DNA of 21,322 nt from Thermodesulfobacteriota bacterium (lineage in GTDB: Bacteria > Desulfobacterota_D > UBA1144 > Nemesobacterales > UBA2774), in the NCBI GenBank assembly GCA_035325995.1, contig DAOKYU010000020.1, positions 1 to 21,322 on the forward strand. The letters run 5' to 3'. The notes under the pieces were generated by a model. The model was not told the DNA's origin. It saw only the letters and a program-made list of their open reading frames with translations, and did no database searches. The translations under genes and the position numbers were made by a program. Below are positions 14,601 through 20,691 of the stretch, piece by piece (within the stretch, counting starts at the first letter, position 1; the number at the start of each line of letters is the position of its first letter).

Positions 14601-15984
14601 ACACCATATCCAGGAATGATTTCAGTATGGATTTAAAGGCGTTCTTCGCCACATCCGCGAGGGATTCAAACTTTCCGGTTACGGCATTATAGAAGAAATC
14701 GCTAAAATTCTGACTCATGTTCGAGAGCGTATCAGCGAAGAAGTCCGCCATCAGCTCGCTGTTGCTCTCGACATTCTCAACGAAGTCGACAAATCCCTGC
14801 TTTATGCCATCAAAAAATCCCCCAGTATTTTGTACCTTTTCGATAGTATCGACATACCCTTCTACACTACCGCTTGCTTCATCAACAACTGTGCTAGAAT
14901 CTCCAATTCTTTGATTCATCTGTTCTTGAGCATGAGCGACATTTTCATTACTCTTTGCTAGGTTCTGCAAATTTGGATCAAGATTTGTGATCCTTTCAGA
15001 TTCATTCTTTAATTGATTCACTGTGCTTTTCGTAGATTCTGCAAACTCACTCTGTGCTCCCGCACCGGCAACTAACCCATCCCCAACCATTTTTAGCTTG
15101 CTATCAAGGCTTTGCAAATCATCTTCAGTAAGTTTTATTTTCTCACTTCCTTTCTTCAACTCGCCACTTTGTTCTTTTATAGTCTCGGTTAACTGTTTAT
15201 TAGCAATGGCGGCTGTGCTCCGGCTTTCACCCATCTCCATAACTGCTTGAGCATTATCTTTGGAAATAATTGCCTGTTCTTGGTTTATCTGGTTAGTCTG
15301 TGCGGTAATCTGGTTGCCTTTTTCTTGAATTGCTTGCGTTTCTTGAAGATTGCCTCTGAACAACTTCATCAGCTCATTAATTTGCTGTATTCTTTCCGGT
15401 TTAAAAAAATTAGCAGCTTCAGGATGTTCAATTTCTAAAAAATCTTCAAAATTAATCGTTTCACCGCGGCTTCTTTCAAAACTTAATGCCAGTTGTGCTA
15501 TGGTCTCATTTGCGGCACCGAATATAGTGTTCTGTGCCTCGGCGACAATCTTGTCAATCATAGCGGGGTTCAAACTCTCTTGAACGGTTAAACCTAAATT
15601 GGCAAAATTGATCTGCGAACGTATTTCATTTTCATCAAGCATCTCTTCAATAAGAACAGTTGCTACACCTCCTATTGCACCGATTAGAGCTCCAGATAAA
15701 GCTGCTGGCAATACGGCAGGTCCGCCTACTGAACCCACAGCTGCTCCACCAACAAAACCAGTGCTTCCACCGACTAATGCGGCTAATACTAGTTTTTCAT
15801 AAGTAGAGGTCTCAGGAGCTTTAAAGTTTGAGGCTGTAAAACTCGCATTCTTTAGTGCCCGAGAAGTGGCATCATTAAGGCCTTTCTCATATTCTGACAC
15901 TGATTCTTGCAATGGTTTTTGTACGTTATTTTTAAGTTCAGAAACTTCAAACGTCGATTTCACATAAAATTCGATATCAGTCAT
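11686..15984 (-). CDS. Tail tape-measure protein (full-length copy)
   Basis: This 1432-residue protein sets tail length and helps DNA pass into the host cell. Residues 1-386 are AT-rich in DNA, with a glycine-zipper hydrophobic segment (about 66-112) and coiled coils (about 205-360). Residues 388-475 form the lambda-type tape-measure core: GGFFDGIKQGF, MSQNFSDFFYNAVTGKFESL, FLDMV.AIATRQIVI. Hydrophobic stretches follow (about 550-580). Residues 647-791 are encoded by DNA that reads as identical to the second copy. Residues 970-1230 are long coiled coils with ARIDSLN/ARIESMR repeats. The C-terminus has GRGTLAVLHGTEAVV, typical of tape measures. The ATG at 15984 lacks a good ribosome-binding site (AAGGA is about 19 nt away). 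The sharp GC change after about residue 390 points to N-terminal replacement. Confidence 0.88.
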   Translation of the reverse strand: MTDIEFYVKSTFEVSELKNNVQKPLQESVSEYEKGLNDATSRALKNASFTASNFKAPETSTYEKLVLAALVGGSTGFVGGAAVGSVGGPAVLPAALSGALIGAIGGVATVLIEEMLDENEIRSQINFANLGLTVQESLNPAMIDKIVAEAQNTIFGAANETIAQLALSFERSRGETINFEDFLEIEHPEAANFFKPERIQQINELMKLFRGNLQETQAIQEKGNQITAQTNQINQEQAIISKDNAQAVMEMGESRSTAAIANKQLTETIKEQSGELKKGSEKIKLTEDDLQSLDSKLKMVGDGLVAGAGAQSEFAESTKSTVNQLKNESERITNLDPNLQNLAKSNENVAHAQEQMNQRIGDSSTVVDEASGSVEGYVDTIEKVQNTGGFFDGIKQGFVDFVENVESNSELMADFFADTLSNMSQNFSDFFYNAVTGKFESLADVAKNAFKSILKSFLDMVSAIATRQIVISIGGLFGIGKTAQAAGGGGNAADIAQQGAGVVGSGLGLFGSGGAFSTLGQGLGIVSPGIGLTGEIGPLGVPIIGELAGPGFMATAGAAVTVVGAVLAAAALAFTIIAPFLKKTPRLDIEFDEVKNDIEERAAVVAEFLDPEFFMDNIGQVSVKRGGVGIGAGGSNQILELIRERIEETIEGIQDIIAKLPTDMFRELNETLLGAEIDIDTVIAGERLLEFDAKGKKIAEKFQAFIEGELPAKFFASIRESFFEPAFRALGVSAEGTQGLIDKFMADMEAAGSREARAEVGAEFIATFNAFVDAFNIVSGNVNDSIGQTIQSINNLSAKLGFDAVPSIDELRKSLGEMIENAEIDAETVQAYADLRNAIVSLMAEITSAITGLIGKINQMNTTIVSLGGSAVDTTGFLNTAASQIQDFLNANMGDLSLSEQEGFLDQLAGIANDMLAQEQAAFEQAHKALVAAGEIQKETIQQNIDALTREKEAITEATQARIDSLNREKDRIQEAFNARIDALNEELGIAEDFARLTESIRATLDSILFSPQSVLTGVEQVNELQSRIAGLQSELAQTADPKRQLELAGQLEEAFKTIFDTAGEAFGVNSPEFVAIFDQVTGGLSSLAEMTGGQGRSVEEINAEIERLTAQNEAHLASIDARIESARAQSEAQLQAIDARIESMRAEMTAIDAEIAEHTFQASQELQELFEYIRTEYMRILEERFAQLEEASITGFATELEGLQAIAGIAEEHLVTLKEQTGLLTNISDALASLSGYNGGSGGLRDFGRGTLAVLHGTEAVVTEAQVRAMKKHMALAAEMTGGLGGALGGALETFAESIEGTGPVTRLGRELVGAGRLTELADRVGSARITSMMEEFAGMSAGGGAAGGLVERLAEKLSGEGGHISGLARRAVLEEAKNEMSVAISVNVNGGSGATVAGIGNEIENMLVRSIRQGGRLRSAIQEAGAKRMG
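13611..14046 (-). repeat. 436-bp block shared with the second tape measure (copy A)
   Basis: Bases 13611-14046 match 17418-17853 at every position I compared, with constant offset 3807. The match ends sharply on both sides. It encodes residues 647-791 of the full-length tape measure. Confidence 0.9.
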
Positions 15985-16062
15985 ATTTTGTTTAAATGCA
16001 GATCCTTACGACCCGCATTATTCTCCATTGATATTTTTTTATAAACCTTAAATAGGCAAGCG

Positions 16063-16101
16063 TTAACTAGATTTTTATCCTTAATTCTTTATAATAGTCC
16101 A
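16063..16101 (+). promoter_or_regulatory. Leaderless promoter of the lipoprotein gene
   Basis: TATAAT (16090-16095) is followed by exactly 6 nt and the ATG at 16102, so transcription should start at the initiation codon. TTAACTAGA at 16063-16071 sits in the -35 region; nearly the same motif (TTAGCTAGA) precedes the next gene at the same distance. No Shine-Dalgarno sequence can fit. Confidence 0.6.
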
Positions 16102-16485
16102 ATGCAAAAGCTCATCAATTTGTTAATCATGAGTTTGTTTCTCATTTCTTGTCAGTCGAACAGTCAAGGCTCAAAAGATATTGAAGTACTTAATAAGAAA
16201 CGGAACGAATTCGCTGAGATCTCTAAAAATTCTACTGGTGCAGTCGAAGCACATTGGCAAAGTCCTTCGGTTCTTGTCTTAACTGTTAAACAAGATTCTC
16301 TTAAAGAGAGCGTAGGATCCGGAATAATGGGAGAAAATGGGGAAATATATGTTCATGAAGCCTTCACTATAGCTGTAGCTCAGGCAACTCTTGGACGTAA
16401 TATGACTGGTGAATTAATGTGCGTTAAAGTCCTGTACGAAGACGGACAAGAAGTTGCTGCAACTTGTGCAGCAAAGCAAGAATAA
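16102..16485 (+). CDS. Small lipoprotein, AT-rich, head-to-head with tape measure
   Basis: This 127-residue protein has a lipoprotein signal (MQKLINLLIMSLFLISC, lipobox L-I-S-C, lipidated C17 followed by Q, which favours outer-membrane sorting). The mature part of 110 residues has a coil (26-42), a beta-rich region and a likely disulfide pair C107/C122 near the end. No family is recognised. It is AT-rich like the adjacent tape-measure N-terminus and unlike the GC-rich phage genes. It is transcribed away from the tape measure, whose start is 117 nt away, from a promoter that predicts a leaderless mRNA. The properties fit a lysogenic-conversion or superinfection-exclusion lipoprotein; known examples such as Ltp of phage TP-J34 block DNA entry and target the tape-measure protein. 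That role is inferred from position only. Confidence 0.7.
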   Translation: MQKLINLLIMSLFLISCQSNSQGSKDIEVLNKKRNEFAEISKNSTGAVEAHWQSPSVLVLTVKQDSLKESVGSGIMGENGEIYVHEAFTIAVAQATLGRNMTGELMCVKVLYEDGQEVAATCAAKQE

Positions 16486-16552
16486 ATGTCTTGCAACATT
16501 CCCACCAGAAACTCATTACGAAACACTTATAATTTCACACCGTTTCCACGTC

Positions 16553-16592
16553 TTAGCTAGAATTCTGGTACTCTATGGTTTAAAATTATCCC
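16553..16592 (+). promoter_or_regulatory. Leaderless promoter of the single-unit zinc-ribbon gene
   Basis: TAAAAT (16581-16586), 6 nt, then ATG at 16593. TTAGCTAGA at 16553-16561 matches the TTAACTAGA upstream of the lipoprotein gene in sequence and distance (40 versus 39 nt before the ATG). No ribosome-binding site is present. Confidence 0.5.
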
Positions 16593-16976
16593 ATGAAATT
16601 TAATGTATTTGTGTATATGTTATGCGTCGAATGTAAAAAGATTTATAAGTTTGATTTTGGCACAAATTTTTTTTTAGCAATAGCTCTTATTTGTTCTTCA
16701 CTTGGAATGTTCTCACCATTTTTCTATAACGACAGCTATCATCCTAAAACTAAACTAGTAGTTTCAGCCATAGCTATACCTTTTTTTATATTGGGTTTTA
16801 TTATTCTGAGTGGTATCAACAAAAAAGAACGAAACTGCAAAGTATGCAATGGCAAGAAAACGCTCATAAGACTCGACACACCCAAAGCCATAGAAATTAT
16901 AAAAGAGAACAATTTATCGCTTCCCGAAAAACCGGTAGAACCGCCAAAGCCCAAGCTCCCCTGGCAAGTGGGTTAA
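16593..16976 (+). CDS. Two-TM zinc-ribbon membrane protein (single unit)
   Basis: This 127-residue protein has the order C11-V-E-C14, two membrane segments (about 25-43 and 54-73), C82-K-V-C85, then K-K-x-L-I-x-LDTP (94-97) and a helix AIEIIKENNLSLP. The two Cys pairs would meet on one side of the membrane and bind one zinc ion. The tail is proline-rich (PEKPVEPPKPKLPW). It is homologous to the second half of the 19804-20475 protein: CVEC, two membrane segments, C-x2-C, K-K and LDTPxAxExIKExNLxxP all align. No named family is recognised. An alternative start is ATG at 16617, but the ATG at 16593 fits the leaderless promoter. It is AT-rich and lies between two tape-measure copies; an envelope or exclusion role is a guess. 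Confidence 0.68.
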   Translation: MKFNVFVYMLCVECKKIYKFDFGTNFFLAIALICSSLGMFSPFFYNDSYHPKTKLVVSAIAIPFFILGFIILSGINKKERNCKVCNGKKTLIRLDTPKAIEIIKENNLSLPEKPVEPPKPKLPWQVG

Positions 16977-17015
16977 TCTTCACCGTTCCCGACAATTCCG
17001 CCATTCCTAACCCCC

Positions 17016-17110
17016 AATACACATTCTGTGTATTAATAGTCCTATAATAGTCTGACTTTTCCCCGATTTTAGTCCTATAAAAGTCCTATATTTACACAAT
17101 CTGTGTATTT
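17016..17110 (+). repeat. Direct repeat A, copy 1
   Basis: This 95-bp element matches 20492-20586 with about 4 mismatches. It begins with the perfect palindrome AATACACATTCTGTGTATT (17016-17034), has two TAGTCCTATAA units, and ends with a second palindrome TACACA-ATC-TGTGTA (17093-17107). It starts 40 nt after a zinc-ribbon membrane gene; the other copy has the same neighbour. Confidence 0.85.
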
Positions 17111-17122
17111 AACCCACTTTTT

Positions 17123-17171
17123 AATACACAAACTGTATATAAACCAGTCCCCAATACACATTTTGTGTATT
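17123..17171. repeat. Two further ATACACA palindromes
   Basis: AATACACA-AAC-TGTATAT (17123-17140) is imperfect; AATACACA-TTT-TGTGTATT (17153-17171) is perfect and runs into TTTTTTTC-like Ts, so it could end plus-strand transcripts. With repeat A this makes four related palindromes in about 155 nt. Confidence 0.6.
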
Positions 17172-17185
17172 TTTTTCTTTTATCT

Positions 17186-17271
17186 GTCATTCCCAACGAT
17201 TTCGAGCAAGCGAGGAATCGGACGCTGTCACCTTACAGCACAAACGTTCATCCAGTACCGCTCTCAACTTA
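17186..17271 (+). repeat. Dispersed intergenic repeat, copy 4
   Basis: GTCATTCCCAACGATTTCGA, then GCAAGCGAGGAATCGGACGC and ACGTTCATCCAGTACCGCTC. It is aligned end to end with copy 2 at 9917-10002. Confidence 0.75.
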
Positions 17272-17297
17272 CCACCTTTAGTATCAAGGCTTGTATC

Positions 17298-17369
17298 GGG
17301 AATCCATAATCTGTCATTTCGAACCGAAGCGTGAGAAATCTCTCCTTATATATATGCAACCCTCACGCC
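17298..17369 (+). repeat. Direct repeat B, copy 1
   Basis: GGGAATCCATAATCTGTCAT, then GAACCGAAGCGTGAGAAATC, then an alternating TA stretch and AACCCTCACGCC. It matches 20620-20691 with about 2 mismatches. Both copies abut the 3' end of a truncated tape-measure copy. Confidence 0.85.
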
Positions 17370-17385
17370 ATATATATACAACCCC

Positions 17386-19605
17386 TCACGCCGCAAGCCT
17401 ATATTCCCATTCCTCTTTCTGTATCGTCTGCCCTATGGAATCGTTCACGTTTCCCGAGACTATATTGAACGCATCGACGAACGCATTGAACGTCGCGATG
17501 AACTCCGCCCCCACCTCGGCCCGGGCCTCTCTCGACCCCGCGGCCTCCATGTCGGCCATGAACTTGTCGATCAGTCCCTGCGTCCCTTCGGCCGAAACCC
17601 CGAGCGCACGGAACGCCGGCTCGAAGAACGATTCCCTTATCGACGCGAAGAACTTCGCCGGCAGCTCGCCCTCGATAAACGCCTGGAACTTCTCGGCGAT
17701 CTTCTTCCCCTTGGCGTCGAACTCTAAAAGCCTCTCCCCCGCGATCACGGTATCTATATCTATCTCCGCGCCGAGAAGCGTCTCGTTAAGCTCCCTGAAC
17801 ATGTCCGTCGGAAGCTTCGCTATTATGTCCTGTATCCCCTCGATCGTCTCTTCGAGCTTCTCCTGTATTATCTCCTTGATCCTGTCGTTCCCGCCGACGC
17901 CGAGCCCCGCCTTCCGCTTGACGGATATCTGCGCTATATCCTCCGTGAAGAAATCCTCGTCGAGAATCTCCGACACGAGCGCTGCCCTACGCCCCGTCTC
18001 CGTCTTTATCGAATCGAAATCTATATCCAGCCTCGGAGTCTTTTTGAGGAGAGGAGCAAGGAAGGTATACGCAATTGCCGCGGCTGCCAGCACAGCTCCT
18101 ACCCATGGTAACGCAGCTGATAGGAAACCCGGCCCCGCAGCTGGTATCGACGATATTCCCGATAAACCAAACGTCGCCGCCCCACCCGTCGGAACAGTTC
18201 CGACAGAGGAAATCCCGGTAAGACCGAGTGACGCACCTACGCCCGAAGCGCCGCCCGCAGCACTTGCACCTGCTCCTATTGCGCTTATGCCTCCGCCTAA
18301 CGCCGCTCCTCCCGCGCCGCTGCTGAACATACCAGCCAGGTCACTGCCAACTCCCACCGCTTGTTTCCCGAATCCCAGGTAATCTGTAGCGCTGGCTCCC
18401 TTCGTGCCGATACCAATCGCTCCGGCTATGGAAATAACTATCTGCCTCGTCGCTATAGCCGCGACCATATCCAGAAACGCCCGCAGTATTGCTTCGAACG
18501 TCTGCTTCGCAAGATCCTGGAGGTTATCGAATTTGCCGGTCAGGACGTTATAGAATAAATCGCTGAAATTCTGAGACATCTCCGTAAGTGTATTTGCGAA
18601 GAAGTCCGCCATAAGCTCGCTGTTGCTCTCCACGTTCTCGACGAAGTCGACGAACCCCTGCTTTATCCCGTCGAAGAATCCGCCGCTGCTCTCCACCTGC
18701 TCCAGAGCCTCACCGAATTGCTCCGCACTCGCCCCGGCGTTATCCATAACGGCACTTCCATCTGCAACCGCCTGTGTCATATACTCTTGCGCCCCTGCAA
18801 GCTCCTCACTCCGGGCACTCAAATCCCCCGTGGTCGAATTCAGTGTGCCTAATGTCTCTTCTGCGTTGCCGGCCTGATCAACCACTCCTTTTAAGGCATT
18901 TTTATCAAGGTCTTTAGTTTTCTCCGCCGCCTCCCCAGCCGCCGAGCCAACCCCAAGAAGCTCCTCCTTCGTATATCCGAAGATCAAAGCTCCGTCTTCA
19001 AAACTGGACAGGAAATCGATCATTGCTTCGCCGGCCTGCTCAGTTTGTTCGATAGTACCCTGCAGACCGCCGCCATTTAACTTATCAAAGGGTTCCTGGG
19101 CATTTAGCAAAATGTTACCGAGGTTCTCTACTTGACTTATTAATTTTTCATAAGGGTCTGATTTCTGGAACAGCTCCGCAAATGCTTCATCCTTGGCAAG
19201 TTTTAAGTTTTCAAGTCCTTCTGTTATTGCTGTAATTCTTTCACGAAGTTTCTGTTCTTCTTCTGCAGTTAATACCCTTGACCCCTGTTTATGCCTTTCT
19301 AACGCCGCTTCTATGCCTCTCTTCTCAATTAATAAACCAATGCTCTCTATACTCGCAGCTAAAAGCTTAAGATCAGCCACTACCCGTTTGGGAGTATCCT
19401 TGACCTCAAGAAATAGGTTTTTTAAAAGCTTAGAAGATGTCACTCCTCGTTTTAATAGCAATCCAATGTCAAATATATCCTGCATGTTATTTTCATTCTG
19501 GATATCCCTGATCGTTTGCGCAATCTCTTTGAGTGCCTCATTAATTTTGGCTGCATCGCTTTCTTTAAATGTGAGGCTTATGTCAAAGGTACTTTTCTCG
19601 GTCAT
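17386..19605 (-). CDS. Tape-measure paralogue, C-terminally shortened
   Basis: This 739-residue protein has a variable, AT-rich-coded, mostly helical N-terminus (1-306) that is unlike the full-length copy. The shared core starts at 308 (GGFFDGIKQGFVDF, MSQNFSDLFYN, IATRQIVI). A glycine-rich stretch (400-500), hydrophobic segments (about 495-520) and the block encoded by the identical DNA (585-729) follow. It then stops after KEEWEYRLAA, so about 640 residues of the full-length C-terminus (coiled coils and the GTLAVLHGTEAVV region) are missing. The start is uncertain: ATG at 19605 gives MTEKSTF, like MTDIEFYVKSTF in the full copy, whereas GTG at 19641 has AAGGAG 11 nt upstream. It could make a shorter tail, interfere with tail assembly, or be a silent donor cassette. 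The frame is intact. Confidence 0.78.
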   Translation of the reverse strand: MTEKSTFDISLTFKESDAAKINEALKEIAQTIRDIQNENNMQDIFDIGLLLKRGVTSSKLLKNLFLEVKDTPKRVVADLKLLAASIESIGLLIEKRGIEAALERHKQGSRVLTAEEEQKLRERITAITEGLENLKLAKDEAFAELFQKSDPYEKLISQVENLGNILLNAQEPFDKLNGGGLQGTIEQTEQAGEAMIDFLSSFEDGALIFGYTKEELLGVGSAAGEAAEKTKDLDKNALKGVVDQAGNAEETLGTLNSTTGDLSARSEELAGAQEYMTQAVADGSAVMDNAGASAEQFGEALEQVESSGGFFDGIKQGFVDFVENVESNSELMADFFANTLTEMSQNFSDLFYNVLTGKFDNLQDLAKQTFEAILRAFLDMVAAIATRQIVISIAGAIGIGTKGASATDYLGFGKQAVGVGSDLAGMFSSGAGGAALGGGISAIGAGASAAGGASGVGASLGLTGISSVGTVPTGGAATFGLSGISSIPAAGPGFLSAALPWVGAVLAAAAIAYTFLAPLLKKTPRLDIDFDSIKTETGRRAALVSEILDEDFFTEDIAQISVKRKAGLGVGGNDRIKEIIQEKLEETIEGIQDIIAKLPTDMFRELNETLLGAEIDIDTVIAGERLLEFDAKGKKIAEKFQAFIEGELPAKFFASIRESFFEPAFRALGVSAEGTQGLIDKFMADMEAAGSREARAEVGAEFIATFNAFVDAFNIVSGNVNDSIGQTIQKEEWEYRLAA
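17418..17853 (-). repeat. 436-bp block shared with the full-length tape measure (copy B)
   Basis: The counterpart of 13611-14046; no mismatch was seen by eye. On the 3' side of the gene it joins directly to codons for KEEWEYRLAA and stop. Confidence 0.9.
17870..18031 (-). repeat. 162-bp block shared with the tape-measure fragment
   Basis: It matches 20716-20877 with about 5 mismatches (constant offset 2846). It encodes LDIDFDSIKTE through GGNDRIKE of the short tape measure. Confidence 0.85.
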
Positions 19606-19768
19606 CTTTTTTTTAGATAAACGCATCCATACACATGACACGTTTCATCCTGCTCCTTGGTTAGTTTTTAATTTAGTACAGATTAATAATCTTCTATTCG
19701 GAATGAAATCAACTATATATAGAGGCTTGCTTGCCTATATTCATTAATATTTTATTAAGCTCACACTA

Positions 19769-19803
19769 TTGGAATTGAACACGTATTCCATTATAATTCG
19801 TAC
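19769..19803 (+). promoter_or_regulatory. Leaderless promoter of the tandem zinc-ribbon gene
   Basis: TTGGAA (19769-19774), 17-bp spacer, TATAAT (19792-19797), 6 nt, ATG at 19804. This is the best promoter in the window and again places the transcript start at the initiation codon. Confidence 0.7.
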
Positions 19804-20475
19804 ATGCAGAGAAATGCTGAGATAATCAAGATTTGCTTATATTGCTTACACTCAGGCGAGCCAAAACGCATTACTTATGATGATAGTCTCATCACCTTAG
19901 CTGGTTTCTTCCTAGGGCTAGGTTTTATTTGGATTCCTATAGAACTTTCTAAGCCCTTCGTTCTCGATTTTGAATCTTTATTTTTACTAGCGTTCCCTGT
20001 TGGTTGTTTCTTGATCGGAACTTATTTGATTGCCAGTTGCTTTAATGTAAACAGTGATGCATGTCCGAAGTGTCAAAATGGAAGGATGATTGATCACATA
20101 AATAACAAAACGAGTGAACTAATTGAACAACCAGTCACTGAAATACCAATTAACAATATCTTAGCTACGCAAAAGATATGTGTTGAATGTAACTACATAG
20201 GCAATGAAATCCGCGATACAAAATTTATTTTAATTGGAGCCTTTTTTTTAATTTTTATAGGCATCACTTCATTCCCTATTTACTACACGAGCTCAATCAT
20301 ACATGCCTTAGGATCTATTATCTGGTTAATCTTTGGTATCTATATATTGATATCCCACCTAACAAAGAGGAACAGATGCCCCAACTGTATAAAGAAAAAA
20401 ACTATGATCCCCCTCGACACCCCCCGCGCTCAAGAGCTCATCAAAGAACACAACCTCACAATTCCAACCAAATAA
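19804..20475 (+). CDS. Four-TM zinc-ribbon membrane protein (tandem duplicate)
   Basis: This 223-residue protein is built from two copies of one unit. Unit 1: C11-L-Y-C14, membrane segments about 28-46 and 57-79, C87-P-K-C90. Unit 2: C126-V-E-C129, membrane segments about 140-160 and 168-186, C192-P-N-C195, then KKKTMIPLDTPRAQELIKEHNL. Unit 2 is homologous to the whole 16593-16976 protein. Each unit would hold one zinc with its Cys pairs on the same side of the membrane. No named family is recognised. The gene is AT-rich, has a strong leaderless promoter, and lies head-to-head with the short tape measure. Like the other zinc-ribbon gene it is followed at once by repeat A. Function is unknown; a small envelope protein linked to phage exclusion is a hypothesis. 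Confidence 0.7.
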   Translation: MQRNAEIIKICLYCLHSGEPKRITYDDSLITLAGFFLGLGFIWIPIELSKPFVLDFESLFLLAFPVGCFLIGTYLIASCFNVNSDACPKCQNGRMIDHINNKTSELIEQPVTEIPINNILATQKICVECNYIGNEIRDTKFILIGAFFLIFIGITSFPIYYTSSIIHALGSIIWLIFGIYILISHLTKRNRCPNCIKKKTMIPLDTPRAQELIKEHNLTIPTK

Positions 20476-20491
20476 TTTCTCCTACTACATA

Positions 20492-20586
20492 AATACACAT
20501 TCTGTGTATTAATAGTCCTACAATAGTCTGACTTCTCCCCGATTTTAGTCTTATAAAAGTCCTATATTTACACAATTTGTGTATTT
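20492..20586 (+). repeat. Direct repeat A, copy 2
   Basis: It begins AATACACATTCTGTGTATT (20492-20510) and ends with TACACA-ATT-TGTGTA (20569-20583), 17 nt after the tandem zinc-ribbon gene. About 4 mismatches to 17016-17110. Confidence 0.85.
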
Positions 20587-20603
20587 TCCCCTTCACTTCT
20601 GTC

Positions 20604-20624
20604 ATTCCCGCGCGCAGGCGGGAA
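20604..20624. repeat. GC-rich intergenic palindrome
   Basis: ATTCCCGC and GCGGGAAT form a hairpin around GCGCAG, within GTCATTCCCGCGCGCAGGCG. This form is a common chromosomal intergenic repeat and is absent from the equivalent place in copy 1, where the dispersed repeat stands instead. Confidence 0.6.
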
Positions 20625-20691
20625 TCCATAATCTGTCATTTCGAACCGAAGCGTGAGAAATCTCTCTTTATATATATACAACCCTCACGCC
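20620..20691 (+). repeat. Direct repeat B, copy 2
   Basis: It matches 17298-17369 with about 2 mismatches and overlaps the last codons of the tape-measure fragment. Confidence 0.85.

Larger units (their letters stand above)
16977..17385. other. Repeat-filled region between zinc-ribbon gene and short tape measure
   Basis: No gene is present. In order it holds repeat A (17016-17110) with ATACACA/TGTGTAT palindromes continuing to 17171, a dispersed repeat (17186-17271), repeat B (17298-17369), and a local duplication of TATATATRCAACCCTCACGCC that runs into the 3' end of the short tape-measure gene. Confidence 0.75.

Noticed and set aside
17016..17171. Replication-origin iterons
   Set aside because: The palindromes and AT-richness would allow it, but there is no replication initiator gene in the window and the element is tied to duplicated cassettes, so regulatory or recombination sites are at least as likely.
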